Of a stretch of 64,000 nt of DNA, positions 52,580 through 62,288 are shown one piece after another. The notes under the pieces are model-generated. The model saw nothing but the letters and a program-made list of their open reading frames with translations. It ran no database searches and was not told the DNA's origin. Every line of letters starts with the position of its first letter. Within the stretch, counting starts at the first letter, position 1. The position numbers and the translations under genes were made by a program. Source of the DNA: Lachnospiraceae bacterium (GTDB taxonomy: Bacteria; Bacillota; Clostridia; Lachnospirales; Lachnospiraceae); the NCBI GenBank assembly GCA_900757145.1, contig CAAEMT010000039.1, forward strand, positions 62,001 to 126,000, written 5' to 3'.

Positions 52580-53086
52580 ATGGCAAAAGTAGGAATTGTT
52601 ATGGGCAGCGATTCGGATATGCCCGTGATGAGTAAGGCGGCAGATATGCTGGAAAAATTCGGAATTGATTATGAGATGACCATCATCTCTGCACACAGAG
52701 AGCCGGATGTATTTTTTGAATATGCAAAGACGGCAGAAGAAAGAGGCTTTAAGGTGATTATTGCAGGAGCAGGCATGGCGGCGCATCTGCCGGGTATGTG
52801 TGCGGCGATCTTCCCGATGCCGGTTATCGGTATCCCGATGCATACGACTTCTCTGGGCGGAAGAGATTCTCTGTACTCGATCGTACAGATGCCTTCTGGT
52901 ATTCCGGTGGCTACTGTGGCGATCAACGGCGGTGCAAACGCAGGTATTCTTGCAGCAAAGATTCTTGCAACCTCTGATCCGGAGCTTTTACAGAAAGTAA
53001 AGGACTATGCGGCAGAGCTTAAGGAGCAGGTTGTAGCAAAAGACGCTAAGCTTCAGGAAACAGGCTATAAAAACTATACAAAATAA
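52580..53086 (+). CDS. purE: N5-carboxyaminoimidazole ribonucleotide mutase
   Basis: Class I PurE, 168 residues, moving the carboxyl group of N5-CAIR to give CAIR in purine synthesis. Seen: MGSDSDMPVM, SAHREPD with the catalytic His, AGAGMAAHLPGM and PMHTTSLGGRDSL. AAAAGGAG precedes the ATG. purK is absent here, so its partner enzyme must be elsewhere or bypassed. First of four pur genes on one transcript. Confidence 0.96.
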   Translation: MAKVGIVMGSDSDMPVMSKAADMLEKFGIDYEMTIISAHREPDVFFEYAKTAEERGFKVIIAGAGMAAHLPGMCAAIFPMPVIGIPMHTTSLGGRDSLYSIVQMPSGIPVATVAINGGANAGILAAKILATSDPELLQKVKDYAAELKEQVVAKDAKLQETGYKNYTK

Positions 53087-53124
53087 TATCCCGAAATCAT
53101 GTCAGCACATTATGGAGGAAAACA

Positions 53125-54150
53125 ATGGATTACAAGAAAGCTGGAGTAGATATTGAAGCAGGTTACAGATCAGTAGAACTGATGAAGGAACACGTAAAGA
53201 AAACGATGCGTGAGGAAGTGCTTGGAGGGCTCGGCGGTTTTTCAGGCGCATTTTCACTGGCTAAGATCAAGGAAATGGATGAGCCGGTGCTCTTATCCGG
53301 TACAGACGGCTGCGGAACGAAGGTCAAGCTGGCTATGATCATGGACAAGCATGATACGATCGGCATCGATGCAGTGGCTATGTGTGTCAACGACATTGCG
53401 TGCGCAGGCGGAGAACCGCTGTTTTTCCTTGATTATATCGCATGCGGCAAGAATTATCCGGAGAAGATCGCTTCTATCGTGAGCGGTGTGGCAGAGGGCT
53501 GTTTACAGTCTGAAGCAGCGCTGATCGGCGGCGAGACGGCAGAGCATCCGGGACTGATGCCGGAAGAGGACTACGATCTGGCCGGATTTGCCGTAGGCGT
53601 GTGTGACAGAAAGGACATGATCACGGGAGAAAACTTAAAAGACGGCGATGTACTGATCGGAATGGCTTCCACAGGTGTGCACAGCAATGGTTTTTCTCTT
53701 GTAAGAAAAGTATTTGAGATGACGAAGGAATCTCTCGATACATATTATGAGGAGCTGGGCAAAACGCTTGGCGAGGCGCTGCTTGCACCGACGAGAATTT
53801 ACGTAAAGGCGCTTAAGAATATCAAAAATGCAGGCGTTACAGTAAAGGCATGCAGCCATATCACAGGCGGCGGCTTTTATGAGAATGTTCCGCGTATGTT
53901 AAAAGACGGCGTACATGCGGTGATCCGCAAGGACAGCTATCCGGTTCCGCCTATTTTTACACTGATGGCGAGAAAAGGTGATATTGCAGAACAGATGATG
54001 TACAATACGTTCAATATGGGTATCGGTATGATCGTGGCAGTCGATCCGGCAGACGCAGATAAGGCAATGGAAGCGATGCGTGCATCAGGAGACGTACCGT
54101 ATGTGATCGGTGAGATCAAGGCGGGAGAAAAAGGAGTTACTTTATGCTGA
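53125..54150 (+). CDS. purM: Phosphoribosylformylglycinamidine cyclo-ligase
   Basis: AIR synthetase, 341 residues, closing the imidazole ring from FGAM with ATP. GGFSGAFSLAKIKEMDEPVL, the ATP-binding GTDGCGTKVKLA, DAVAMCVNDIACAGGEPLFF, the IGGETAEHPGL motif and GMASTGVHSNGFSLVRK are typical. It ends inside purN (seven-base overlap), so the two are translationally coupled. TGGAGG precedes the ATG. Confidence 0.97.
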   Translation: MDYKKAGVDIEAGYRSVELMKEHVKKTMREEVLGGLGGFSGAFSLAKIKEMDEPVLLSGTDGCGTKVKLAMIMDKHDTIGIDAVAMCVNDIACAGGEPLFFLDYIACGKNYPEKIASIVSGVAEGCLQSEAALIGGETAEHPGLMPEEDYDLAGFAVGVCDRKDMITGENLKDGDVLIGMASTGVHSNGFSLVRKVFEMTKESLDTYYEELGKTLGEALLAPTRIYVKALKNIKNAGVTVKACSHITGGGFYENVPRMLKDGVHAVIRKDSYPVPPIFTLMARKGDIAEQMMYNTFNMGIGMIVAVDPADADKAMEAMRASGDVPYVIGEIKAGEKGVTLC

Positions 54151-54770
54151 AAATAGCTGTGATGGTGTCGGGCGGCGGTACGAACCTGCAGGCGATTCTT
54201 GATTCGATAGAAAATGGCAGTATTACGAATGCAAAGATTGTCACGGTGATCAGCAACAGCCGCAGGGCGTATGCGCTTGAACGCGCCCAAAAGGCAGGGA
54301 TCAAGACGCAGTGTATTACGAGAAAAGAGTATCCTCATCCGGAGCAGTTTAATGAAGCGCTGCTTAAGGCACTGCAGGAATGCAGCGCCGATCTTGTCGT
54401 GCTGGCGGGATGTCTTGTGGTGATTCCGCAAAATGTAGTAGATGCTTTTCCGAACCGTATCATTAATATCCATCCTGCGCTCATTCCGGCATTTTGCGGG
54501 ACGGGTTATTATGGCCTCGGTGTTCATGAGGCGGCGCTTGCAAGAGGCGTAAAGGTGACAGGAGCTACGGTGCATTTTGTGGACGGAGGCACCGATACGG
54601 GGCCGATCATTTTGCAGAAAGCAGTAGATGTTTTTGAGGACGATACGCCACAGGTACTGCAGAGGCGTGTGATGGAGCAGGCAGAATGGGTGCTCCTGCC
54701 GCAGGCTATTGATTTGATTGCAAACGGGCGCGTGACAGTAGAAAACGGCAGAGTACACATTCGGGACTGA
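54144..54770 (+). CDS. purN: Phosphoribosylglycinamide formyltransferase
   Basis: GAR transformylase using 10-formyl-tetrahydrofolate, 208 residues. MVSGGGTNLQAIL binds GAR phosphate; the catalytic triad is seen in NIHPALIPAF (Asn and His) and the later Asp in VDGGTDTGPI. GSGSN of most PurN enzymes reads SGGGTN here, normal in this group. Its start codon lies within the end of purM, preceded by AAAAAGGAG. Confidence 0.96.
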   Translation: MLKIAVMVSGGGTNLQAILDSIENGSITNAKIVTVISNSRRAYALERAQKAGIKTQCITRKEYPHPEQFNEALLKALQECSADLVVLAGCLVVIPQNVVDAFPNRIINIHPALIPAFCGTGYYGLGVHEAALARGVKVTGATVHFVDGGTDTGPIILQKAVDVFEDDTPQVLQRRVMEQAEWVLLPQAIDLIANGRVTVENGRVHIRD

Positions 54771-54849
54771 CATAAAAAGAAAGAAACGGGCAGAAAAAAC
54801 AGCTTGCGGTCTTTACGGGAGGATCGCTTTAAGAGTACGGAGGAAGAAC

Positions 54850-56121
54850 ATGAAAGTATTGATTGTCGGAAGCGGTGGAAGAGAGCATGCGATCGCGTGG
54901 AAAGTTGCGCAGAGTCCGAGAGTTGACGAAATTTACTGCGCTCCGGGCAATGCAGGCATTGCACAGTACGCAACGTGCGTGCCGATCGCAGCGATGGATT
55001 TTGAAGCGCTTGTCGCTTTTGCAAAGGAGCAGCAGATCGATCTTACGGTAGTAGGGATGGACGATCCGCTCGTGGGCGGTATCGTAGACGCGTTTGAGGC
55101 GGAAGGATTACGTGTATTCGGACCGAGAAAGAATGCGGCGATCCTCGAAGGCTCCAAGGCATTTTCAAAGGATCTGATGAAAAAATACAATATTCCAACG
55201 GCTGCATATGAGAATTTCACAGATGCACAGGCAGCTCTTGCTTATCTTGAGACGGCAAAATTCCCGATCGTATTGAAAGCAGACGGACTGGCGCTTGGAA
55301 AAGGAGTTTTGATCTGCAATACTCTTGAGGAAGCGCAGGCGGGCGTGCAGGAGATCATGCTCGATCAGAAGTTCGGCACTGCGGGAAACTGTATGGTGAT
55401 CGAAGAGTTTATGACGGGGCGGGAGGTCTCCGTGCTTTCGTATGTTGACGGAAAGACGATACGCCCGATGACGTCCGCGCAGGATCATAAGCGTGCAGGC
55501 GACGGAGATACGGGGCTTAATACAGGCGGCATGGGTACGTTTTCACCGAGTCCGTTTTATACAAAAGAGGTTGACGAGTTCTGTAAGAAATACATTTATC
55601 AGCCGACGGTCGATGCAATGGCGGCTGAGGGGCGCGAGTTCAAGGGCATCATTTTCTTCGGTCTTATGTTGACGCCGGACGGGCCGAAGGTGCTTGAGTA
55701 CAATGCTAGATTCGGTGATCCGGAGGCTCAGGTCGTGCTGCCTCGTATGAAAACAGATATTGTAGACGTGTTTGAAGCCTGCATTGACGGTACGCTCGAT
55801 CAGGTAGATCTTGTATTTGAGGATAATGCGGCAGTCTGCGTTGTACTTGCATCAGACGGTTATCCGGTCAGCTACAAAAAGGGTTATCCGATCAGGGGAC
55901 TTGAAGCGTTTGCGGATAAAGACGGCTACTACGTATTCCATGCCGGAACGGCAAAGAAAGGCGATGACATCGTGACGAATGGCGGCCGTGTGCTCGGCGT
56001 GACAGCGACGGGAGCGAACCTGAAAGACGCCCGCAAAAACGCATACGAAGCCGTACAGTGGATCGATTTTGAAAACAAGTATTACAGGAATGATATTGGA
56101 AAGGCAATTGATGAGGCTTAA
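54850..56121 (+). CDS. purD: Phosphoribosylamine-glycine ligase
   Basis: GAR synthetase, 423 residues, ATP-grasp fold. VLIVGSGGREHAIAWK at the N-terminus, FPIVLKADGLALGKGV in the ATP-grasp A domain, VIEEFMTGREVSVLSYVDG and the metal-binding EYNARFGDPEAQVVLPR. 79 bases after purN; GGAGGAAG lies before the ATG. It completes purE-M-N-D. purC, purF, purL and purH are not in the window. Confidence 0.97.
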   Translation: MKVLIVGSGGREHAIAWKVAQSPRVDEIYCAPGNAGIAQYATCVPIAAMDFEALVAFAKEQQIDLTVVGMDDPLVGGIVDAFEAEGLRVFGPRKNAAILEGSKAFSKDLMKKYNIPTAAYENFTDAQAALAYLETAKFPIVLKADGLALGKGVLICNTLEEAQAGVQEIMLDQKFGTAGNCMVIEEFMTGREVSVLSYVDGKTIRPMTSAQDHKRAGDGDTGLNTGGMGTFSPSPFYTKEVDEFCKKYIYQPTVDAMAAEGREFKGIIFFGLMLTPDGPKVLEYNARFGDPEAQVVLPRMKTDIVDVFEACIDGTLDQVDLVFEDNAAVCVVLASDGYPVSYKKGYPIRGLEAFADKDGYYVFHAGTAKKGDDIVTNGGRVLGVTATGANLKDARKNAYEAVQWIDFENKYYRNDIGKAIDEA

Positions 56122-56152
56122 ATATCACTTGCCGCAGCAAAAGGAGAAAAAA

Positions 56153-57208
56153 ATGAGCAGTAAAAGATACAGTTGGAGCGCAGCCGTGCTTCTGATCATG
56201 ATGTTGGTATGGGGATGCTGTACAGGTGCATCGGCGGAAGGACTGTCAAATGACAACTCACTGTCATCTCTTGGAATATTGACAGAGGGCGCAGAAGTAT
56301 CGCCGGAATTCACATATGGCACGACAGAATATGAGGTAAAAGTGCCGGCAGGGACACAGAAGCTGGAGCTTGATCCGGTCCCGTCACATGAGGGCGCATG
56401 GATCGTGAGCATCACCGGAACAGAGCTTACAGACGGAAAAGCGACAGTGGAGATCCTTGTTTCGGCAGAAAGCGGAGAGCAGTATCCATACTATCTCCAT
56501 GTGACTGCAGATGGCTCAGCTGCATCAGGTGCAGCTGCTGAGCCTGAGACAGAGGCGCAGACACAGCAGCAGACAGAAACGGAGCCTGAGACTGAGCCGC
56601 AGACGGAAGATCCGCGTTATGTGAAGGTGGACAGGAATTCGCTTCAGGAAGCAGAGAATACGATTGCTGCTCTCAAAGAGGAGACAAGCAGCTACCGTGA
56701 CCGCGTGGGTATCCTGATGAAGATCCTTTACGGACTGATCGCCTTCTGTGTTGTTTTACTTTTCATTGTGATCAATCTTGTACTGAAAAAGAAAGATATG
56801 AAAGCGGAGCTGAATGACTACCGCAGTCTTGGTTATCCGGCGGAAAACACAGCGGAATACTCTAATGGGCAAGGCTATGATGGTCAGGCGTACGATACAC
56901 AGGGGTATGACAGTCAGGAATTTGCAGGTCAGGATTTCGGCTCTCAGGAATTTGAAAGACAGGATTTGGGTTCCCAAGAGCCTGTAGGACAGGACGTTGG
57001 AGGTCAGGACTTTGATGCCTGGGATGTCTCAGGTAAGTCTGTCATGGAGGATGATCCGGCTACAGTTCCAAAGCCATCGAGAGCGAGAAAGCAGAGAAAG
57101 ACGATGCCGAAGTATGAAGAACCTGCAAAGCAGGAATATTCTTATCAGGAACCGGCTTCCGGCACCGACAGGGATAAAAATGTCGAAGTGACCATGATCG
57201 ATCTGTAA
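56153..57208 (+). CDS. Membrane-anchored protein with cadherin-like beta-sandwich domain
   Basis: A 351-residue protein. A signal-type N-terminus (hydrophobic core AAVLLIMMLVWGCC, cleavage near ASA) is followed by a domain typical of PF12733 cadherin-like modules (LSSLGILTEGAEVSPEF, YEVKVPAGTQ), then an acidic Thr/Gln/Glu linker, a coiled coil (SLQEAENTIAALKEE), one transmembrane helix (about residues 188-209) and a cytoplasmic tail with degenerate repeats of the SQEF.GQD.G type. AAAAGGAG precedes ATG 56153; an earlier frame from 56069 overlaps purD and has no ribosome-binding site. Role unknown. Confidence 0.7.
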   Translation: MSSKRYSWSAAVLLIMMLVWGCCTGASAEGLSNDNSLSSLGILTEGAEVSPEFTYGTTEYEVKVPAGTQKLELDPVPSHEGAWIVSITGTELTDGKATVEILVSAESGEQYPYYLHVTADGSAASGAAAEPETEAQTQQQTETEPETEPQTEDPRYVKVDRNSLQEAENTIAALKEETSSYRDRVGILMKILYGLIAFCVVLLFIVINLVLKKKDMKAELNDYRSLGYPAENTAEYSNGQGYDGQAYDTQGYDSQEFAGQDFGSQEFERQDLGSQEPVGQDVGGQDFDAWDVSGKSVMEDDPATVPKPSRARKQRKTMPKYEEPAKQEYSYQEPASGTDRDKNVEVTMIDL

Positions 57209-57233
57209 AAACCCAAAAAGAAAAGAAAGAAGC

Positions 57234-57292
57234 TGCCCGAAGACAGAAAAGGAAGAGAAAAACTTCCGGACAGACTGTCTCCGGGCATTTTT
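57234..57292 (+). terminator. Intrinsic terminator after the cadherin-like gene
   Basis: TGCCCGAAGACAG (57234-57246) pairs with CTGTCTCCGGGCA (57275-57287), one mismatch, followed by TTTTT. Hairpin repeat copy C begins in the T-tract. Confidence 0.8.
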
Positions 57293-57347
57293 GTGTCATA
57301 GGAAGGATATTGCTGTACAGACGTGCGAAAGTCTTTCCTATGACACA
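57292..57347 (+). repeat. Terminator-abutting hairpin repeat, copy C
   Basis: The best-formed copy. TGTGTCATAGGAAGGA pairs with TCTTTCCTATGACACA over 16 positions (one G-T pair). The loop contains CTGTACAG and GCGAAAG. The flank AAACGCTTTG (57347-57356) is identical to that of copy A. Confidence 0.8.
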
Positions 57348-57401
57348 AAACGCTTTGCAGGATTTTGCTGTGAAAAGATTAGGGAGTTTCTGAGAGACAG
57401 C

Positions 57402-57430
57402 TTGACACAAGATGCCAACTGTTATATAAT
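57402..57430 (+). promoter_or_regulatory. Promoter of the gntR-clpC operon
   Basis: TTGACA (57402-57407), 17 bases, TATAAT (57425-57430). TTGACACAA and TTGTGTAA (57431-57438) form a loose inverted repeat around the promoter. No CtsR heptad repeats are visible. Confidence 0.8.
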
Positions 57431-57455
57431 TTGTGTAACAAAGGAGGAAATATGT

Positions 57456-57839
57456 ATGGTGATCGAGATAGATTTTCAAAGCGATGAAGCGATCTACATG
57501 CAGCTTCGCAATCAGATCATTATCGGGATCGCGACTTCGATGATCCGGGAAGGCGATCCGCTCCCGTCTGTCCGTCAGCTTGCGGGCGATATCGGAATCA
57601 ATATGCATACAGTAAATAAAGCGTATTCTGTACTCAGGCAGGAGGGCTTTGTGACGATAGACAGGAGAAGAGGCGCGGTGATCGCGCTTGACGCCAATAA
57701 AATCCAGGCGGTGAATGAAATACGTCAGAACATGCGGGTAGTTCTCGCCAAGGGGATATGCAAAAATATATCGCGTGAGGAGATACATGAGATAGTAGAC
57801 GAGATATATGACGAATACGGACAAGTGGAGGAAGTTTGA
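57456..57839 (+). CDS. YtrA-type GntR regulator upstream of clpC
   Basis: A 127-residue winged helix regulator: [40 protein letters not shown] and [16 protein letters not shown], then an alpha-helical tail. AAGGAGG lies eight bases before ATG 57456. Third YtrA-like regulator in the window, but its partner is not an ABC transporter: its stop overlaps the start of clpC (TGATG). By position it takes the place that CtsR, McsA and McsB hold in bacilli, and probably controls clpC. Confidence 0.88.
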   Translation: MVIEIDFQSDEAIYMQLRNQIIIGIATSMIREGDPLPSVRQLAGDIGINMHTVNKAYSVLRQEGFVTIDRRRGAVIALDANKIQAVNEIRQNMRVVLAKGICKNISREEIHEIVDEIYDEYGQVEEV

Positions 57840-60283
57840 TGCAGGAAAATTATACGCAAAGCGCAGCGGCTGTGAAGCGGCTGGCTAAAAGAGCTGCCAA
57901 AAGCGGCGGACATGGCTATATCGGCTCAGAGCATCTGCTGGTCGGGCTGATCAGAGAGGAAAAAGGAACGGCAGGAGCTCTTCTGCGTGCGCATCATGCA
58001 GAATATCAGAAAGTAAGCGAGCTGATCGACACTCTTGTGGCTGTAGAGGACGAAGCATCAGGGCTGGATGGAAGCGAATGGTCGCCAAGAGCAGGATCAA
58101 TCCTTTCAGACGCAGCGTTTTTGGCACAGCTTCTTGGCAGTGAAGCCATCGGGACAGAGCATATCCTGCTCGCCATTTTGCGCGATACGCAGTGTGTGGC
58201 AGCGCGTCTGCTGCACACGCTGGGAGTGAATCTGCAAAAACTCTATACGGAGCTTGCGGGTATCATGGGGATTCCGGAAGAAAAATACAGGGAGCTTTTA
58301 AAAGGTACGAAGCCGGATGGGATGCCTTCGGAGACTCCTGTGCTCGATCAGTACAGCAGGGATCTTACAGAGCTTGCCCTGGAACATCGTCTTGACGTGA
58401 CGGTCGGCAGAGCGCAGGAGACAGAGCGTATTTTGCAGATACTTGGCAGGCGGACGAAGAATAATCCGTGCCTGATTGGAGAACCGGGTGTAGGTAAGAC
58501 AGCCATAGTCGAAGGGCTTGCACAGCGTATTGCTGCGGGAAATGTACCGGAGCCGATGCAGGGTAAGCGTGTTGTTACCCTTGATATGGCAGGGATGGTA
58601 GCCGGATCGAAATATCGCGGTGAATTTGAAGAACGGATCAAGCGCATTTTAAAGGAAGTCTCAGGAAGCGGAAATGTCCTGCTTTTTGTAGATGAGCTGC
58701 ATACGATCATCGGCGCAGGCGGTGCGGAGGGAGCAATCGATGCTTCAAATATCCTCAAGCCGTCTCTGGCGCGCGGGGAGATACAGATGATCGGCGCAAC
58801 GACACTTGAGGAATACCGCAAATATATCGAAAAAGATCCGGCTCTGGAACGCCGTTTTCAGCCGGTGCGCGTAGAGGAACCGTCACAGGAGGAAACGCTT
58901 GAGATATTGAGGGGGCTGCGGCCTCTTTATGAGAAACATCATGGCGTGCATATTACGGAGGATGCGCTCGAAGCAGCAGTGAAGCTTTCGAAGCGATATA
59001 TCAATGATCGTTTTCTCCCGGACAAGGCGATCGATCTGATCGATGAAGCGGCATCGCGCAGACAGCTCGGTTATTTTCAGCTTCCGGAGCAGGCAGATGC
59101 ACTTCAGGAACAGTACGAGGAGGCGGTGCGCGGCAGAGAAGAGGCGCTGAAAGAAGGAGATATTCTCAGGGCAAAAGAATACAACAAAGAAAAGGAAGAA
59201 TTGTCGGAAAAGCTGGAGCGTCAAAAGAAGCGAATCCAAGCAAAGTACAATGCAAAAGCTGCCAGCGTAACGCCGGAAGATGTGGCGCAGGTCGTTTCTG
59301 CATGGACAAAGATCCCGGTACAGAAAATCGCGGGAGGAGAGGGCAAGAAGCTTCTGAAGCTTGATCAGCTCCTGCATGAGCGGGTAATCGGACAGGAGGA
59401 GGCTGTGCAGGCTGTGGCAAAGGCCGTACGCCGAAGCCGCGCGGGACTGAAAAGCCCGAACCGTCCGATCGGTTCCTTTTTGTTCCTCGGTCCTACGGGA
59501 GTGGGAAAGACGGAGCTTTCAAAGGCGCTTGCAGACGTCGTGTTCGGAAGCGAGCAGTCAATGATCCGCGTAGATATGTCGGAATATATGGAAAAGCACA
59601 GCGTATCACGTCTTGTCGGTTCTCCGCCGGGATATGTAGGATACGATGAGGGAGGACAGCTCAGCGAGAAGGTGCGGCGAAATCCGTACTCCGTGGTGCT
59701 CTTTGACGAGATTGAAAAGGCGCACCCTGATGTATTTAATATTTTGCTGCAGGTGCTTGACGAGGGGAATATCACAGACGGACAGGGAAGAAAAATTGAT
59801 TTCCGCAATACGATCCTGATCATGACGTCAAACGCAGGCGCGCAGTCTATTGTTGCACCGAAGCATCTTGGTTTCGGCGCAGGAAGTGATGAGAAGAAAA
59901 ACCATGAGGCAATGAAAGCGGGAGTGATGGAAGAGGTCAAGCGTATTTTCAAACCGGAGTTCTTGAACAGAATTGACGAAACTATCGTCTTTCATTCTCT
60001 CGGGGAAGAAGAGATCCGCAGTATCGCAGGACTTTTGCTTGGGGAACTGCAGAAACGCTGCAAGGAGCAGCTTGATATTACGCTGAAGATCAGTCCGGCA
60101 GTGAAAGCACATATCGCAAAGGCTGGATTTGATCCGAAATATGGTGCAAGACCACTTCGTCGCGCTGTGCAGAATCAGGTGGAGGATATGCTTGCAGAGG
60201 AGCTTCTTGCAGGCAATATTTCAGCGGGAGATACGGTGACAGCAGGCTGCCGCAAGGATAAGATTACCTTTACAAAAGAGTGA
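57839..60283 (+). CDS. clpC: ATP-dependent Clp protease ATP-binding subunit ClpC
   Basis: An 814-residue Hsp100 unfoldase that feeds ClpP. Two N-terminal repeats ([19 protein letters not shown] and [14 protein letters not shown]), first AAA+ domain with GEPGVGKTA near residue 214 and [19 protein letters not shown], a short coiled M domain (about 400-470, as in ClpC and unlike ClpB), second AAA+ domain with GPTGVGKTE near 550, and a ClpP-docking HLGFGAG loop near 680. Start ATG 57839 overlaps the GntR stop. The adaptor kinase gene mcsB is absent, so substrate marking may differ from Bacillus. Confidence 0.95.
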   Translation: MQENYTQSAAAVKRLAKRAAKSGGHGYIGSEHLLVGLIREEKGTAGALLRAHHAEYQKVSELIDTLVAVEDEASGLDGSEWSPRAGSILSDAAFLAQLLGSEAIGTEHILLAILRDTQCVAARLLHTLGVNLQKLYTELAGIMGIPEEKYRELLKGTKPDGMPSETPVLDQYSRDLTELALEHRLDVTVGRAQETERILQILGRRTKNNPCLIGEPGVGKTAIVEGLAQRIAAGNVPEPMQGKRVVTLDMAGMVAGSKYRGEFEERIKRILKEVSGSGNVLLFVDELHTIIGAGGAEGAIDASNILKPSLARGEIQMIGATTLEEYRKYIEKDPALERRFQPVRVEEPSQEETLEILRGLRPLYEKHHGVHITEDALEAAVKLSKRYINDRFLPDKAIDLIDEAASRRQLGYFQLPEQADALQEQYEEAVRGREEALKEGDILRAKEYNKEKEELSEKLERQKKRIQAKYNAKAASVTPEDVAQVVSAWTKIPVQKIAGGEGKKLLKLDQLLHERVIGQEEAVQAVAKAVRRSRAGLKSPNRPIGSFLFLGPTGVGKTELSKALADVVFGSEQSMIRVDMSEYMEKHSVSRLVGSPPGYVGYDEGGQLSEKVRRNPYSVVLFDEIEKAHPDVFNILLQVLDEGNITDGQGRKIDFRNTILIMTSNAGAQSIVAPKHLGFGAGSDEKKNHEAMKAGVMEEVKRIFKPEFLNRIDETIVFHSLGEEEIRSIAGLLLGELQKRCKEQLDITLKISPAVKAHIAKAGFDPKYGARPLRRAVQNQVEDMLAEELLAGNISAGDTVTAGCRKDKITFTKE

Positions 60284-60375
60284 TATGAGACTGGAATTTC
60301 AGAGGCAGTCATGATATAATCATAAATACATTTCAATGAAATTACTGAAAGATAAACAACTGGGAGGGCATGAAA

Positions 60376-60792
60376 ATGTCAGAAATTAAAGAGCTTATAC
60401 GCACAGAAGCAGATGGAACGATCAGTTTTGGAGATTACACGCTTGGGGAAAAGACAAAGCGATCAGATTATGAGTATGAGGGGGATCTGTACAAGGTAAA
60501 GACCTTTGCGGATATTACAAAGCTTGAGAAAAACGGAATGTTTGTCTATGAATCTGTTCCGGGCACTGCAGTACATCATTTTCACGTGACTGGCAGCGGT
60601 GTTTCTTTCGATGTAGAAGGTGCGCAGGATGCGCAGATCATCCTCGGAGTGGAGGAGGATGCGCAGTACAAGGTATATATCAATGATACGAATATCGGTA
60701 CGATGGAATCAAGAATGGGAGGAAAGCTTGTTCTTAGCGTAGAAGTGAGCGCCTGTGCGGGCAGTGTACCGGTAAAGGTCGTGAAGCTGTAA
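60376..60792 (+). CDS. Conserved hypothetical protein upstream of radA
   Basis: A 138-residue protein without signal peptide or membrane helix, rich in beta structure: KRSDYEYEGDLYKVKTFADI, VYESVPGTAVHHFHV and GVSFDVEGAQDAQIILGVEE. It is of a kind often sitting between clpC and radA in Lachnospiraceae; public annotations sometimes call such proteins endosialidase, but I see no evidence for that activity. GGGAGGG eight bases before ATG 60376 favours this start over 60370. The stop is directly followed by the radA ATG. Confidence 0.65.
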   Translation: MSEIKELIRTEADGTISFGDYTLGEKTKRSDYEYEGDLYKVKTFADITKLEKNGMFVYESVPGTAVHHFHVTGSGVSFDVEGAQDAQIILGVEEDAQYKVYINDTNIGTMESRMGGKLVLSVEVSACAGSVPVKVVKL

Positions 60793-62154
60793 ATGGCAAA
60801 AACAAAGACAGTGTTCTTCTGTCAAAACTGTGGTTTCGAATCCTCAAAATGGATGGGGCAGTGTCCCGGATGCAGGGAATGGAATACATTTGCGGAAGAA
60901 CCAAGGACAGTGATAAAACGTTCCGGCACGTCTGTGAGTACACGAGAAGCAGCGAAGCCGCAGATGCTTTCTCAGATTGAGATGAGCAGTGCGCCGCGTA
61001 CAACGACCGGGATTGGAGAACTGGACAGAGTACTTGGCGGGGGAATCGTACAGGGTTCCCTCGTTTTGGTAGGAGGAGATCCCGGCATCGGTAAATCGAC
61101 ACTGCTTTTACAGGTGTGCAGAAACCTCTCATCCGGTGGGAAAAAGGTGCTCTATATTTCCGGCGAGGAGTCCCTGCAGCAGATTAGGATGAGGGCGGAG
61201 CGCATGGGCAGGTTTACGCAGGAGCTTCTGCTTTTGTGCGAGACGAATTTGGAGGAGATAAGGGAAACGATCGCTTCATCTGCTCCGGAGATTGTCATTA
61301 TTGATTCAATCCAGACAATGTACAGTGAAAATGTATCGTCTGCACCGGGCAGCGTTTCACAGGTGCGAGAGTCGACCGCAGCGCTTATGCAGATCGCAAA
61401 AGGCATGAATATTTCGATCTTCATTGTCGGTCATGTCACAAAAGAAGGCGTAGTTGCCGGACCGCGCGTGTTGGAGCATATGGTCGATACAGTGCTTTAC
61501 TTTGAGGGAGACCGTCATGCTGCGTATCGTGTGCTGCGCGGCGTGAAGAACCGATTTGGTTCCACGAATGAGATCGGCGTATTTGAGATGAGACAGGAAG
61601 GGCTTGCCGAGGTGAAAAATCCCTCCGAGTATATGCTTGAGGGCAAGCCGGAAGGAGCTTCCGGATCTGTTGTCGCCTGTACGATGGAGGGGACAAGGCC
61701 TGTACTCCTTGAAGTGCAGGCGCTTGTCTGCCGCAGTAATCTTGCGTTTCCGCGAAGGACGGCCGCCGGCACCGATCTAAACAGAGTGAATCTTTTGATG
61801 GCAGTGCTTGAGAAGAGGGCAGGCCTCGGACTTTCCTCGTGCGATGCTTACGTCAATATTGCGGGCGGTATTCGTATGAATGAGCCAGCGCTTGATCTCG
61901 GAATCATTTTGGCGATCGTTTCAAGTATGAAGGATCATCCGATCAGTGAAAAGACGATTGCTTTTGGTGAGGTAGGCTTAAGCGGTGAGGTGCGTTCTGT
62001 CAGTATGCCGCTTCAGCGTGTGCGTGAAGCACAGAAGCTCGGATTCGATACAGTGATCCTGCCGGATGTCTGTAAAAGGCAGGTGAAGGATATAGCTGGT
62101 ATTACGCTTATTGGAGTGCGCAGTGTGCGCGACGCGATCCAGGCAGTGCTGTGA
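60793..62154 (+). CDS. radA: DNA repair protein RadA (Sms)
   Basis: A 453-residue branch-migration ATPase for recombinational repair. Zinc finger CQNCGFESSKWMGQCPGC, RecA-like domain with GGDPGIGKSTLLLQ near residue 95, the RadA-specific KNRFGSTNEIGVFEM and a C-terminal Lon-protease-like domain (RTAAGTDLNRVNLLMAVLEK, LSGEVRSVSMPLQR). Start ATG is adjacent to the previous stop. The clpC-radA order is as in Bacillus; disA, which follows there, is replaced by tRNA-Trp and a PTS operon. Confidence 0.97.
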   Translation: MAKTKTVFFCQNCGFESSKWMGQCPGCREWNTFAEEPRTVIKRSGTSVSTREAAKPQMLSQIEMSSAPRTTTGIGELDRVLGGGIVQGSLVLVGGDPGIGKSTLLLQVCRNLSSGGKKVLYISGEESLQQIRMRAERMGRFTQELLLLCETNLEEIRETIASSAPEIVIIDSIQTMYSENVSSAPGSVSQVRESTAALMQIAKGMNISIFIVGHVTKEGVVAGPRVLEHMVDTVLYFEGDRHAAYRVLRGVKNRFGSTNEIGVFEMRQEGLAEVKNPSEYMLEGKPEGASGSVVACTMEGTRPVLLEVQALVCRSNLAFPRRTAAGTDLNRVNLLMAVLEKRAGLGLSSCDAYVNIAGGIRMNEPALDLGIILAIVSSMKDHPISEKTIAFGEVGLSGEVRSVSMPLQRVREAQKLGFDTVILPDVCKRQVKDIAGITLIGVRSVRDAIQAVL

Positions 62155-62241
62155 CTGTATGCTGTTAGCAGGCGGATCATTTGATCTGAATCATGCGGTG
62201 AAATAATTTTGAAGATTTCTGAAGTTTTTTTGTGAAAACAT

Positions 62242-62270
62242 TTGACAATATCTCTGTGATGTGGTATAAA
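62242..62270 (+). promoter_or_regulatory. Promoter of tRNA-Trp
   Basis: TTGACA (62242-62247), 17 bases, TATAAA (62265-62270), 18 bases before the tRNA. Confidence 0.8.
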
Positions 62271-62288
62271 TGACTGGTGAGCGATTAT

